NCBI GenBank assembly: GCA_019828595.1 | Contig: JAHQRK010000006.1 | Coordinates: 1,984,001-2,048,000 of the forward strand | Direction of reading: 5' to 3' | DNA: 64,000 nucleotides | From: Aphanomyces cochlioides | Taxonomy: Eukaryota; Oomycota; Saprolegniomycetes; Saprolegniales; Verrucalvaceae | Shown here: positions 24,161 to 34,467 of the stretch, piece after piece | How the letters are laid out: the number at the start of each line of letters is the position of its first letter | Position numbering within the stretch: position 1 is the stretch's first letter | Notes under the pieces: generated by a model | What the model was told of the DNA's origin: nothing | The model's database searches: none | Seen by the model: the letters and a program-made list of their open reading frames with translations, nothing else | Program-made: the position numbers and the translations under genes

Positions 24161-24392
24161 TGTTGAGTCTCCACCTGACGTACCTTGTGAAGTCCCGTCT
24201 CGCGCACACAAAAGGCTAACCACGACGCTGTGGTCACAGGCAAATCACAAAGTGAATTCCCCTCGGGGGGCTGATCCCCCCAGGGCTTAACCCTACCCTA
24301 CTGGCTATTCTATAATTAGCCAATCACTGCACATGTAGAGTTAAATTGACCGGAGTCTTGGATTGTTTCCTGCGAATGGCAAATTCGCAACA
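24161..24392 (-). repeat. 5' LTR of the minus-strand gypsy element
   Basis: 232 bp, TGTTG...CAACA, followed outside by the right CTCAC duplication. Confidence 0.92.
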
Positions 24393-24599
24393 CTCACTAC
24401 AAATCAAGCCTATTTTGATTTGGCATTGCCTTTGCCACCATTTCTCCAACGATAAGACCAAATACTAGTTTTGTCGTCTTTCTCATGCCATGGACCATTG
24501 CGAGCATTTTGGCTGTTGACTTGACGAATTGGGTGAACGAATGAACAAAATATCAATCATGTCGACTTTAGCAACTCAATCGTTGAAGCTGCAATGTTT

Positions 24600-25931
24600 C
24601 TAGCTATTTACGCTGTCGTTTCGACCATCCCAAAACGAAGAACGAATGCTGTCGGCGCTCTTCAACTCACGACAGACTTCTTGATGCCTCTGGATGACTT
24701 CCGGCGGAGCCGATTGACTATCATGCTTGATAATCTAAGTCGCCAAGGTCAATTAAAGTATAACGTGTAAGGCACTCACCATTTCAAGCGCGAACGCTCG
24801 GTATCTCAGGGCGTAATCGGACTGAAATGATGCGGCAAACTGAACTTCGTGTTGTATGTAAACGCCCAAAGGCAGAGCACGATGAAACGATAAATTGCTG
24901 GAAATATCTTCTGGCCATGTCTCTTTCGCTGAAGAGGTGGACAAGTGTTGAGCAACAGCCCGAAGAATGCCACGCCGATAGCACCAGAGAGCTTCACGAT
25001 CGGAATAAAGCTCCACCAAGCGCGAATGAAAGTTTCTTTCTTGCTCAAGAAGTCTCAATGGATCTTCAACTTGATTGAGAAGCGACGAAAGGAGCAGATG
25101 TCGATAATTCCATCCTGAGTGGTCCGATAGATGCTGCTCACACCATGTTTGACTCGCACTGAGCTCTACGTGCAGCTGCACAAGTCAGAAGTTCAATGGG
25201 CAAGATACAAACCGATGGAAGAGAGAGTTTTGAGGCGATGCAGTAACGATATGACCAAGCAAAGTAGTTTCGCGGGTATTGCTCGCACAGCTTCGAGCAC
25301 AGAGCAAGCTCTTGAGCTAAGAAACCTTCAAGTGTATCACCTACATGGACAGAGGAAACTCAGCATGGAAATTGACTTGTAAATAACCTTCAAGATGACT
25401 GCAGAAACGTTGAATGACCCATCGCCTAGAAGTCACCGTGAGTTGAAATTCTCATGATTACAAACCGATGGGCCCATGTATCAATGCTCTTGGCATGTAA
25501 GGACAAGACGATGTTCATGAATTTGATTTCATCTTCGTGAGAAAGGTGTCCTTCTGTGATCAATGTATTCCTATTTCAGTCCCAAGGAGCGTCATCAAAC
25601 CATGACATACCGAGCATTCCACGCCGTATAAAAGTCTGCGCAAACAAGAAGCATCGCGCGTGTAGCATTTAAAATTGTCTTGACATCTTGTCGCTCCCGT
25701 GCTTCAAAGAATGCTTGCTTGGATTGTCTATGAATAACTGGAATCATCGTCATAGAGATCCCCAATTTGCGCTCTGCCAGCACGAACACTTCATTTTCCT
25801 CCTCCAAGTAAACCATGCCAATCTCATCTCTACAGCAGTTAAGTCAGAGCACGAATGAGCCATGCAGCGTACATCTCTGGATCCTCTTCAAAGAGCCGCC
25901 CGAGCTCATCGAGGTAATTGCGATCGCCCAT
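24600..25931 (-). CDS. PTAR1-like protein (prenyltransferase alpha-subunit repeats)
   Basis: Spliced from about seven exons with introns near 45 bp; the first runs 25830-25872. The start at 25931 gives an acidic leader, then IDEIGMVYL and LAERKLGIS, matching the N-terminus of PTAR1 (IDEIG...ENKLG). Protein prenyltransferase alpha-type repeats follow: ADFYTAWNAR, SIDTWAHRRWVI, YPRNYFAWSYR, HSGWNYRHLL and REALWCYRRG, each with the W/H-x-x-R core. PTAR1 is the alpha-like subunit of GGTase III in animals, modifying SNARE proteins such as Ykt6. The last exon ends at TAG 24600-24602, 203 bp from the retroelement target duplication, so the gene appears undamaged. Confidence 0.75.
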
Positions 25932-26337
25932 TTCTCACATTCACTGTCAAACACCTTTAAACCCCTTCACTCCCTCTCTAAATCTCTAACCCCCTAACCC
26001 CTAAAGTCCAAGCTTTCCACTTGAAGGGCTGGGCGGGGGGGGGCGGCATTGAAGGCGATGATTAGCTCAAGCAACGATGAAAGATGCAGGGAAGAACCTT
26101 AAGAAGGCGAAGAGAGACACTTTTTACGCTGAGTTGTGCTGCAGCTCATCCCAGGAGGTGTTCAAGTTGACTTTTCTCGAGGTTAGCGACATCCTGAGAG
26201 TACTTGCGAAACATTGCTCGGTATTTTCGTTGTGTAGCATCATGGATGAGTGCTATGTACGCTACATACTTTGGGCTGTCGTGCGAGTCTGCAAATATGT
26301 GTTGCCTGCGATATATAAAGTTTATTACTCTAGTTCA
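25932..26337. other. Intergenic region with telomere-like CCCTAA motif and a G-run
   Basis: No credible gene; a 98-codon plus-strand frame at 26077 has no support. A short CCCCCTAACCCCTAAA run lies at 25990-26005 and resembles interstitial telomere repeats or the telo-box of plant promoters. A run of ten or more G is near 26033-26048. Confidence 0.5.
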
Positions 26338-27558
26338 CTAAAACTTGAAATGCGACGACTTGGACGGCACTGATTCAGCATATCCGGGAAATTCGTACTC
26401 AATACCAAGAGCCTTCAGTTTGTTGCGCTTGGCTTCTTCCTTAGCGAGTAATCGCTTGTTTGCAGCTTCTTGTTGCTCGAACGTCTTGGGGGCATTGTGT
26501 TCTCGGACCGCAATCTTTCGGTAAGGGAATGGACGGAATGTGCGGTTGGCTCCGATAAACATGCGTTCGTGGCACTTGTCCAACGGAACAACGCTGCAGT
26601 TCAGAGTCTTGTCAAACAAACGGTATCCATTCATCGTGTCAGCAACGACGCGAGCAACTTCAGATTCTTCAAACTCGACGAAGGCATAGTGCTTGGACTT
26701 GCCAGACTTTTTGTTTCGGGACACCTTCAATCGCTTGATTTCACCAAACTGACTGAAGAAACCGCGCATTTGTTTTTCGTAAAAGCCGTGAGGGATACGA
26801 CCGATAAAGATCGTGCTGGAGGGAGTCGATGCGTCCGTAGCGGCGGGAGCAGTACCCTTTGCCAAGTTTTGCTTTGTCTTCTTGGTGAGCTCAATGAAGT
26901 CCACGTTGGCTTCGAAGTTCACTTCTGGTTCCTTTGCCGATGTGGCGTCCATATCTTCGTCATCCGAGTCCCATTCAGCACCCTGGAGCTTGGCCAATTG
27001 TTGCTCAATGCTCTTCTTTCCAGCCTTCTTCGCAGTTTCGGGCTTCTTTGCAGGAGCAGCCTTCTTGACACTCTTTTCTGGCTTGTCGTTGGACTTATCC
27101 TCTTTTACAGCAGCCATAGTCTTCTTAGCGCTCTTTGTTGCCTTCTTGTCAGCCTTTTCCTCTTTGGGTTCGCTTTCCTTGGTAGCCTTTTCTTCCGATT
27201 GCTTGGCCTTCTTGGCAGGAGCAGCAGCTGCTGGTGTTTCCTTCTTTTGCTTCTTGGCAGTTGTGGCTTTCTCCTTCTTTTCTGGGGTTTCTACCTTTTT
27301 TGCAGGAGCTTCAGTTGTAGTGGCAGCCTTTTTGGCCGTCTTCTTTTCAGCCGCTGCACTTTCCTTCTTGGCAGGTTTCTTGGCTTCAACCACTTTTTCG
27401 TCCGCAGCTTTTTTCACTGCCTTCTTCGCTTCAGCTTTTGGCGCTTCTACCTTCTTGACCGTAGTGGTCTTTTCAGCAGCAGCGACTTTCATTGGTGCAG
27501 CAGCTTTCTTTGCAGGCACAGCTTTCGTGGACGCAGCGGCAGCGCTCTTCTTGGCCAT
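26338..27558 (-). CDS. NIFK/Nop15-like nucleolar RNA-binding protein
   Basis: Single-exon gene of 406 codons from the Met at 27558 (MAKKSAAAAS); an upstream in-frame Met at 27609 is possible but lies close to the promoter. Residues 1-200 are Lys/Ala/Glu-rich repeats (KKA, KKE, AKK) like histone H1 tails. An RRM follows at about 250-325, with RNP2 IFIGRI and RNP1 HYAFVEF, and a C-terminal extension with FRPFPYRKIAVREHN. This order (basic low-complexity, RRM, short basic tail) fits the NIFK/Nop15/Gar2-type proteins needed for large ribosomal subunit rRNA processing. It is divergent from the CFAP77-like gene and shares a 216-bp promoter region with it. Confidence 0.75.
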   Translation of the reverse strand: MAKKSAAAASTKAVPAKKAAAPMKVAAAEKTTTVKKVEAPKAEAKKAVKKAADEKVVEAKKPAKKESAAAEKKTAKKAATTTEAPAKKVETPEKKEKATTAKKQKKETPAAAAPAKKAKQSEEKATKESEPKEEKADKKATKSAKKTMAAVKEDKSNDKPEKSVKKAAPAKKPETAKKAGKKSIEQQLAKLQGAEWDSDDEDMDATSAKEPEVNFEANVDFIELTKKTKQNLAKGTAPAATDASTPSSTIFIGRIPHGFYEKQMRGFFSQFGEIKRLKVSRNKKSGKSKHYAFVEFEESEVARVVADTMNGYRLFDKTLNCSVVPLDKCHERMFIGANRTFRPFPYRKIAVREHNAPKTFEQQEAANKRLLAKEEAKRNKLKALGIEYEFPGYAESVPSKSSHFKF

Positions 27559-27690
27559 CGTGACAGTTCCCAAGTGGTGAAATCCAACCAATGGATTGCC
27601 AATAGCCAATCAAATCACGGTATTTCTATTGACCAATTAAACAACGGATTCAAAACAGCCAATCACAAGTCAGTTATTTTTACACCAATA

Positions 27691-27710
27691 TACGGATATT
27701 TATCCGGATA
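27691..27710. promoter_or_regulatory. Divergent promoter with TATCCGGATA palindrome
   Basis: Palindrome at 27701-27710, preceded by a half-site TACGGATA at 27691. CCAAT-like sequences lie at about 27632 and 27684. It is 143 bp from the NIFK-like start and 65 bp from the CFAP77-like start. Confidence 0.5.
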
Positions 27711-27774
27711 ACCATCTATTTTTAGATCGGTTATGAAATCCCATAGAGAATCCATCAACACACAGCGAGCGAGC

Positions 27775-28623
27775 ATGACAAAGAGCAGCGGACACAATGG
27801 TCCGAAGCATCTCCCACTGCGACGGACGATGATCAAAAGCACGGTGGGCCATGTGAAGCGCCCGTCCTATGATCTACCAGATGCACGCGAGCCAGATCAC
27901 GTCTACGGCTTCCCAATCATTCGAGATGCCGAAGATGCAGGACAAGTTATGGGCAAGTGGGTGCAAGCCACGCCGTCTCCAGCAGTTGAATCGACGCGCA
28001 GCTTTGTCGAAACGAACCGAAGAGCATTGCAAGTGGGGTATATGCATCTGCTGTTGCAATGAAGGCTCACAAGCTATCTTGTAGATGCATCAATGCCAAG
28101 GATGTCCGACAGTATGCAAACGAACACCCGGACATTCGGGAGAAAGCTCCTGCAAAGAAACAAGCAGGCTACACTCCATCTCAAGAAGTCATCTACGGTA
28201 TTAAAACAGCGTAAGGCTTTCGGCTCCTGTATGTTGAATGTCTGACGATGATTCCTAGTGCCTCAGAGGACATTCAAATGCTTATTCAAGCTAAACACAC
28301 GAATTTTCACAACGACGGGAACGACTATCCAGACCTCTCTGGCATGAAGATCAAAGGAGTGCGTTCCGATCTCGTGTATATCACAGGAAAGCTCATCTTT
28401 TGGCTCGTAGAAACTGCCTCTGCCTCGAGAAACCAAAGCATCAATCAGCCAAGACAAACGTCTCCAGCTGTTCAGTGAGCCCCCAGAGAAAGAGCCTTTC
28501 AAGATGTCTAAGTTTAAAAAGATTGGAAGCATGCTAGCGACACAGCCTCCATACAGCTCGTCAGCAAAGGCGCCTATTAATGAAGTCGGTAACAACCTTC
28601 CACAAGGAGAAGACACAGAGTAA
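27775..28623 (+). CDS. CFAP77-like axonemal protein (spliced)
   Basis: Start at the Met at 27775. Four exons are joined by introns of about 50 bp; the final intron (near 28360-28411) moves the reading to PLPRETKASISQDKRL. Readable blocks are PDHVYGFPIIRDAEDAGQV, SFVETNRRALQ, RQYANEHPDIRE, VIYGIKTASEDIQMLI and EPFKMSKFKKIG. The YGxP start, the DAxxAGxVMxxW segment, the FVxxNRxA block and the terminal PFKMSKFK match my recollection of CFAP77/DUF4483, a microtubule-inner or tubulin-associated protein of motile cilia. Stop at 28621, 13 bp from the convergent lipase stop. Splice sites are inferred by eye. Confidence 0.55.
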
Positions 28624-28636
28624 TCACGATTACATA

Positions 28637-30975
28637 TTACACCACTGTATGATTGAGAAGCGGTGTGCGCTCGGTCGCTGTGGCTTGCAACCCTTTGAGC
28701 AGCCTCACTTTGTACGCACCGAGAAAATGTGAAAAGCCATTGCCACGAAGTTGCGCCATGAAGGCCATCTCAACCAAGTTGGGATCCACGATGAACGTGC
28801 CATTTGCACGCTCCGACAGCAGCACGGCCTTGCCCACGTGTTTATATCGGAGGGATGAGACGCAGTAGAGGCAGAGGATAGCGCGCTTGGGACCACCGAC
28901 AATAATGTCGCCGTCATTGACAACACGGAAAGCCACTTCGACAATCGAGTTGAACTCGCGAGTAAATGCATGGTTGCCCACACGAGGTGAGCCATAATTG
29001 TACATCGTGACTGGCCGTCCGATCGTTGCTGCTACATCTACAGCTGCAATCGTTGCCAGCGCTCCACCAAGACTGTGGCCCGTGCAAAAGATTTCTCTGC
29101 CGGTACAGTGCTCTTTGACAGCTGCAATGACTTGATCTCGCACGCTCTGGTAGGCTGTCCAAAACCCAGCGTGGATCCGCACGTCTGGGGCTGCCCAAGC
29201 AGCATCGTCATTAGGGGATACAAAATTGTACGCAAGATCCGTGTACGCATTCTTCGTGCTGTAAGTTCCACGGAAGGCAAGAATGAGGCGAGTGTCGTCG
29301 GCAAAGACTACGCCATGAGTGTCCGTAGTTTGGTCGTAAATAGCCCTGATAACTTCAATATCGTCTCGTGCGAGAGCTGTGACGTCCATGTCACTGTCGG
29401 ACGGCTCGTTTTTGAATCCTGGTGCAGCGTAATAGGCATGGCAGGATAGATTGTACATCGCGCATGCCGTTTCGATGGAAAAATGCTTTGAAGTTGATGG
29501 AGCAGCATCTCGCGTAGTGTAGATACACTCAGCAGCGGCATTGCGATCACGCTTTGAAGGAGGGAGGAAAGCCAAGACGAGAACAAGCGTGGATGCGCGC
29601 AGAATGATTTGAGTCGGAAGATTGGTCAGTGTTTTCGTCGTGCCAATGTAGCTGTGCACCACTGGAAGAGGGTCAGCTGCGAGCGCTGCAAAGAAATAAA
29701 CGTAGGGAACACAGTACGAGATGATGTAGAGCACTCGCGCAGTGAGTTGCTCTTGACGAGTGGCTGCATACGGGCGGCGGCGCAGTGCATTACGGACTGA
29801 CATGGCATCAGCACGAAAGAGCCACAGTGACACAACTGATAAGGATACATCAACCAAGGATGTGACGCTCGCTGGATATAAGTAGAACGAAATATGGCGA
29901 AGCGTGACGGCAGCGGCAGCAATGGGGATAGCGCCGTAGGAGAAAACAAGGCTAACTCGGCGTTGATAGTCAATCAAGACGAAGAAGACGAGAAGCCACG
30001 CTGCATTCATTGTGACAGTCCATGATTGAGAGAAAAGGTAGCTGACAGAGTCCGAGAAGAAGATGGTCAGGACGTGCATCACTGGGCCAGATCCAAGGAA
30101 GTTGCAGATTAGGAGAACGAAGAGCAATCGTCGCTCGGGTAGCATGTGCTTCCACTCGACTTTTCGATTGATCCACGTCCAAATAATTAATAACAAAACG
30201 TCGCCCACCATAAAAGCCAACTTGGTACCATCGACGATCATGTACACTCTTGAATAATGCGACACAAGAGACAGGCTGATGAAATCTAGTGATCGTGGCG
30301 CTACATGGAGGTCCAAGGCAACATGATAGGAAAAGTGGCGTTCGGCTGGAGCTGAAAATGGACGGAATTGATCAAAGTACCATGGAGCAAAGACCAGTGG
30401 AAACGTCGACGTGGCGTATTTGGAGGAGAGAAAACAAGAGCTCGAGGTGCAATCGCACTGGATGAGGGCATAGCCGATGTAAGAACTGAAGAATTTTTCG
30501 TTGTCGACAGAAAAGCTCATGTCGTACGAGGCATTGAGAAGCGTTAAGCCTGGTTCTGTTGGCGAAATCAATTCGCACAGTCCACCAGCAACGGAGAGGA
30601 AGCGTGTGCCGCGTGGTGGTACTAATGTCATCGTCGCATCAATTGCAAATGCTGTCTGGTTCAGAGGCTGGATATTCTCAAGGGTCAAGGGAGTTTGTTC
30701 TGTCGAGACAGCTGTTGGCACCATGAATATGACAAGACTGATTGCCGTAGAAAGTAAAAGAAAGATAAACATGACGTAGATCCAAGCTATACACCATCGT
30801 CAGAAACTATCGAGAGGACAGCTTCTACCTTTGCCCATGGCTTCGAGCTTAATCTTGGGTTTTCGATCCACACCAATGGTTTTGGAAGGCACAGTCTTGC
30901 GAAACTACAGCAGCAAGAAGCATTAGACATCAATTGCAATGCAAAAAGATCAACTTGACGCATGTCAAAGTACAT
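28637..30975 (-). CDS. Class 3 lipase fused to a multipass membrane domain
   Basis: Main exon of 711 codons (28637-30772); two short 5' exons joined by introns near 30827-30786 and 30954-30907 give a basic cytosolic start (MYFDMRQ, RKTVPSKTIGVDRKPKIK) before the hydrophobic signal-anchor. A lumenal or outer domain with several Cys follows to residue about 165 (main-exon numbering), then six to seven hydrophobic helices between 165 and 410. The lipase domain has the nucleophile elbow GHSLGG (Ser about 567), Asp in NDGDIIVGG (about 620) and His in FSHFLGAY (about 680), the sn-1 diacylglycerol lipase triad. The tail ends ERTPLLNHTVV, an acidic dileucine sorting signal. Human DAG lipases have four N-terminal helices; the outer domain plus more helices here is different. 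Confidence 0.75.
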
Positions 30976-31012
30976 TCTACAACAAATAGTCAGCAACCGT
31001 GATCAATGACAA

Positions 31013-31532
31013 TCAAAAGTACTGTGTTTCATCTGTGGAAGGAACGCTATCCATGTCAAGTTGCTCTTGGAGCTCTTTCGTCATTTGCTTGGTGAGTACA
31101 ATGCGACGCGTGCTGATCTCCTTTTGAATGATCGCGACGTCGTGGTTGTTCTTGCCGGTGTCATTGTAAATGTGCTGGACGACGAAGTAGACAGGTACAA
31201 TCACTGTAATCATTGCTGCCAGAACAAGTAAAAGTGCGCCGATCACTAGAGTCATGAAATATCAGTCTTTAGCACGCTCCATAGCACATCCTACCTGACA
31301 AGCGGCATTGGCCAAGGCCATTTCCAAGAGCTGGGTCGCACGTTAATAGAACTGGAAAACATTGACAATTGCCAACACCACAACCAGACTCGCGTTGAAA
31401 AAGACCAAAGGCGCCACCAACAGAGCAGCTTCGAGACAAGTCCATGGGAATATCCGCCGCCATGGCAAAGCCAATGCATGCCACAATGACTAGCATGAAC
31501 ATGGCAGTCATCAGCCGAAGTGTCAACGCCAA
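31013..31532 (-). CDS. Small Cys-rich single-pass membrane protein
   Basis: Two exons: 31532 to about 31294, then 31245-31013, joined across a GTAGGATG...CTCTAG intron of about 49 bp that preserves the frame (RLS to VIGALLL). The product is about 157 residues: a clean signal peptide (MALTLRLMTAMFMLVIVACIG), a 60-residue ectodomain with six to seven Cys (CGVGNCQCF, LTCDP, GQC), one membrane helix (about 26 hydrophobic residues) and a charged cytosolic tail of about 50 residues with helix-like KQMTKELQEQLDMD. I do not recognise a family. It is divergent from the NDUFAF3-like gene; a TATCCGGATA palindrome is 16 bp upstream of the start. Confidence 0.65.
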
Positions 31533-31547
31533 CGTGTGTCAACACCA

Positions 31548-31580
31548 ATATCCGGATATGTTGGAGGTTTATCCGGATAA
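31548..31580. promoter_or_regulatory. Divergent promoter with two TATCCGGATA palindromes
   Basis: ATATCCGGATAT at 31548-31559 and TTATCCGGATAA at 31569-31580, the first preceded by a CCAAT at 31545. Starts of the two genes lie at 31532 (minus) and 31609 (plus), so the whole intergenic space is 76 bp. Confidence 0.55.
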
Positions 31581-31608
31581 TTACACTGTTGAAAGTCATC
31601 TGTGGGCC

Positions 31609-32314
31609 ATGCTGCAACGAGTCGCGCGTCGCCTTGCGAATCGTCCGAGAGGCGTTCGATGGATCAATTATGGCCACGATATGCATCAGGTAGAGTCACC
31701 GAGAAGATTTCGTATGTCATTGCTGATGTCTCCGTAGGAAATGATGATGGACTCGCCGAAAGTAGCGATCACAGAATACGACGATGGTGGATTTGTTGTG
31801 AATGAAGTGGTGCAGCTCAGGATCCCCAAATTACATGTTATCTCACGCACACATCATTTAGAACATGCGTGGAGCTATCGCTTTGTTTCCTGAAATCGCG
31901 ATGGTAATGTGTCGTTTGAGGAATATGAATGCTAACCTCTCGCCTGAAGTTGTGGAAACCAAAGACCATGGACGAAATTACGAAAGAAAGCTTGGCTGTC
32001 TTTACGGTGGCGAACCCTCCTGTTGGTATGATTCAGCCCTACTCGTGCTTGCTAGTCTGATAACTCTTTGTTGTAGAGATTTTAGTCCTTGGATGCGGCA
32101 AGCGAATTCCTCGGTTGCTCGATCCATCGCTTGTGGAATATCTGAAGTCTCATGGCATTGTTGTCGAATATGTTGATTCTGTACGCACCTCGGCGTCGTT
32201 TGCATCTTCTAACTTTCATTCTTGTAGTTCAATGCATGTGCGACCTTTAACATTCTCAACGCTGAAGACAGAAAAGTGGCCGCCGCCATTCTGCCTTGCG
32301 TTCCAGATGCCTAA
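31609..32314 (+). CDS. NDUFAF3/Mth938-domain protein, complex I assembly factor
   Basis: Six exons: 31609-31689, 31738-31809, 31862-31903, 31950-32025, 32077-32180 and 32228-32314, all with GT...AG introns of 46-52 bp and preserved frame. The first exon is Arg-rich without acids (MLQRVARRLANRPRGVRW), fitting a mitochondrial presequence. The Mth938/DUF498 domain follows: YDDGGFVVNE, GAIALFPEIA, ITKESLAVF, EILVLGCGKRIPRL, YLKSHGIVVEYVDS and NACATFNIL. Human NDUFAF3 works with NDUFAF4 in early assembly of the complex I Q-module. The stop is at 32312-32314, 143 bp before the next gene. Confidence 0.8.
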
Positions 32315-32414
32315 CTGAAAGAATGCATCTTCATTCCATCTGCGATGTCTTGGTGGCATGTTTTAATTATTTTCGGAGAATTCCAGATCTCAATTTTCGT
32401 GGCAAATTTAAATT

Positions 32415-32424
32415 TATCCGGATA
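32415..32424 (+). promoter_or_regulatory. TATCCGGATA upstream of the PC4 gene
   Basis: Exact palindrome, 34 bp before the start codon at 32458, within an AT-rich stretch. Confidence 0.5.
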
Positions 32425-32457
32425 TATAACCATTTCGAGAATTCAAACTTGGAAACC

Positions 32458-33154
32458 ATGTCATCTGCGGCAGCCCTCGAGAAACCAAAGGCCACGGCGA
32501 TTGTAAAGGAAGAGATTGAGGAAACACCAGTGCCGACAACAAAGAGAGAACGTTCTGTCAGTCTTGACGAGGAGCCGGTCGGAAAGAAATTGAAGAGCTC
32601 GAGTGAAGTCGAAGGCGAAAAGCAAGAGGATGGCAGTGTGCTGTTTGACTTGACGTCCAAGAAACAAGTGTCCGTGCGAACGTGGAAGAATGCAGTCATG
32701 GTTGATATTCGAGAATACTATGACTCGAACGGCGAGATGAAACCTACGAAGAAAGGGATCTCTCTCACGACAGACCAATGGAAAACTGTGGTCAGCTTGG
32801 CGGACGATATCGATAAAGCTGTCGGTTGGGTGCAAAACCCATCCAAACGTGCTCTTGATTACCAAGCAGAAACTTTGGATGATGTTGAAGCAAACTCTGT
32901 TGCATTCTCGGTACATTTCTAATACTCGTCCTCCGTGATCTGTAATGCATGCCTAGATCTCGTCAAGACGACGCGCCACAGTACGCAAGTTCAAGTCCAT
33001 GATTCTGATTGATTTTCGCGAGTACTATGACGCAAACGGAACAATGAAACCAGGCCAAAAGGGCGTCTCACTAAAGAAAGAGCAGTGGGAAATGCTCCAC
33101 GAACGATTCGATGCCATTGACGCAGCAATGGAAGAACTTAGACAGCAGGATTAA
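32458..33154 (+). CDS. Transcriptional coactivator with two PC4 domains
   Basis: Two exons separated by a 46-bp intron (32911-32956). The first 60 residues are Lys/Glu/Ser-rich and acidic. PC4 domain 1 follows: FDLTSKKQVSVRTWKN, VDIREYYD, KKGISLTTDQW. The second exon encodes another PC4 domain: RKFKSMILIDFREYYD, KGVSLKKEQW, ending RQQD. PC4/Sub1 binds single-stranded DNA as a dimer and supports transcription by RNA polymerase II; a tandem pair in one chain would form the two-domain unit within one molecule. Reading through without splicing ends at 32922 (SVHF) and would lose the second domain, but the downstream frame is so clearly PC4 that splicing is the better model. Confidence 0.85.
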
Positions 33155-33231
33155 TACTTTAACTTCATTCGTTAGGCCTTCTATATACCACCTTCAGGGC
33201 ATGAAATACAAATAGAAAGGATTGGGCTATC

Positions 33232-34467
33232 TTATATCGTCGTAACCCTCATTCGCTTGGGGTTGTCCGGTCGATCGCGATTGTCACCACAATCGTCGTC
33301 ATCATCATCTTGTTGGTTATCATCTTCGTAGTGGTGCTTGTGGGCAAAACTGTCAGGATGGTTCATGTAATGATGGTGCTGTTGATTCATGGATTTGCTT
33401 GGAGTATCGTACGGACTTGAATTTGGATCGTTGCCTCTTTGTGGATGGTAGTTGCCTTTGTTGAAGTCATTTGGTCCAAGGTTTAAGCCCAGTACGCCGC
33501 CAGACTTGTCATTTTCTTCTCCCATGCCACCCATGTGCATACTGTCTGCATTTTGGGGACTAAATTCGTGTCGAAGTAACATATTTGCAGCTGAGTCATG
33601 GTGAGCATGGGACTGTTTAAAAATGGACTCACTGGTTGGAGACGGGAGAATGCCATGGAGGTTGGGTGGGCTGGGTAGTGCGGATAACATGTGATTGCCG
33701 TGAACTGAATTGAGCATGCCAAGCTAATTAGGCGTGAGGATCGTTAATGAGGCCATCAACGTACATTTTGCTGGTACAGAGGAAGTTGAGGAGGCATATA
33801 TTGCATGTCTTTTTTCTGCAATAATTGTTGAAAGCCTTTCGGTGTCCTCTTCTTATTCATGTTGCGGTGACTGTTGAGCATGTATTGATCCGGCTACGAT
33901 ACTTTGAGAAATTGAAGTAGTGTCAATCGTACGTCGTTTGTGAGTCCTAGCGATACGCCCGACACGCCCGCGCCAAGCATGCGGTCATTTTGATTCATAG
34001 TCATGCCAGAATAGGCAGGAGAGCTTTCGTGGGATGAAATGCCACCATACGGGCTACTGTCACTTCCTCCTTTCTTCTTGTTTTCGCCAAATAGCGTGTC
34101 GTACTAGATGTATTCTGTGAGATTCCTCTAAACTGCTGGGAAAACTTACATCAGCGTTGTCCTTTGTTTCGTATGGTTCGCCGTATTCCGTGTATTTGAG
34201 GAGAATTTGATCCACGCTTGTGCTTGAATATTGGTACAGTTTGTCGTTTGAATCAAAGACGATCAAGGCAATTTCACAGTCACACAGCTTGGAGAGCTCC
34301 ATGGCCTTTTTGAAGATGCCTGTTTTGCGCTTGGCAAATGTAACCTAGTCGCACGCCGCGTGAGATTGCAGTCCTTTCCTCGCTCCCAGCGAGCAGATGC
34401 CTCGAGTGCATACCTGTCGGTTGCGATCGTCGTCAATACGTTGAATTTTGATCTTCTTACGGCCCAT
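33232..34467 (-). CDS. MEF2-like MADS-box transcription factor
   Basis: First exon from 34467 gives [18 protein letters not shown]; after a 69-bp intron the MADS box continues [20 protein letters not shown] and [12 protein letters not shown]. The motifs [10 protein letters not shown] and the MEF2-type extension [19 protein letters not shown] indicate a type II (MEF2-like) protein rather than SRF. Middle exons (about 33730-34060) are short and Gly/Pro/Gln-rich. The last exon (33232-33717) is His, Asn, Gln and Asp rich with a DDDDDD run, a likely activation or low-complexity region, ending RMRVTTI. The gene points away from ATCCGGAT at 34565. Exact middle splice sites are uncertain. Confidence 0.82.

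Larger units (their letters stand above)
18939..24392 (-). mobile_element. Minus-strand chromodomain Ty3/gypsy retrotransposon with CTCAC target duplication
   Basis: LTRs at 18939-19190 (252 bp) and 24161-24392 (232 bp) start TGTTG and end CAACA; the flanks are CTCAC at 18934-18938 and CTCAC at 24393-24397, a clean 5-bp duplication. The left LTR carries 20 extra bases near 19150 that include a small TTGGA/TCCAA inverted repeat; otherwise the two differ at about two bases. A G-rich polypurine tract abuts the 3' LTR at 19191-19201 on the minus strand. The polyprotein is interrupted by one TGA and one frameshift. Confidence 0.93.

Noticed and set aside
25990..26005. CCCCCTAACCCCTAAA as a chromosome end or telomere
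   Set aside because: Only two to three irregular units, flanked by genes on both sides.
26077..26373. 98-codon plus-strand frame
   Set aside because: No motif, overlaps the NIFK-like stop, and the composition is not distinct from intergenic sequence.
26470..27711. Long plus-strand frames opposite the NIFK-like gene
   Set aside because: Hydrophobic Leu/Phe/Ser translations are the antisense of Lys/Ala repeats; the minus strand has a clear RRM.
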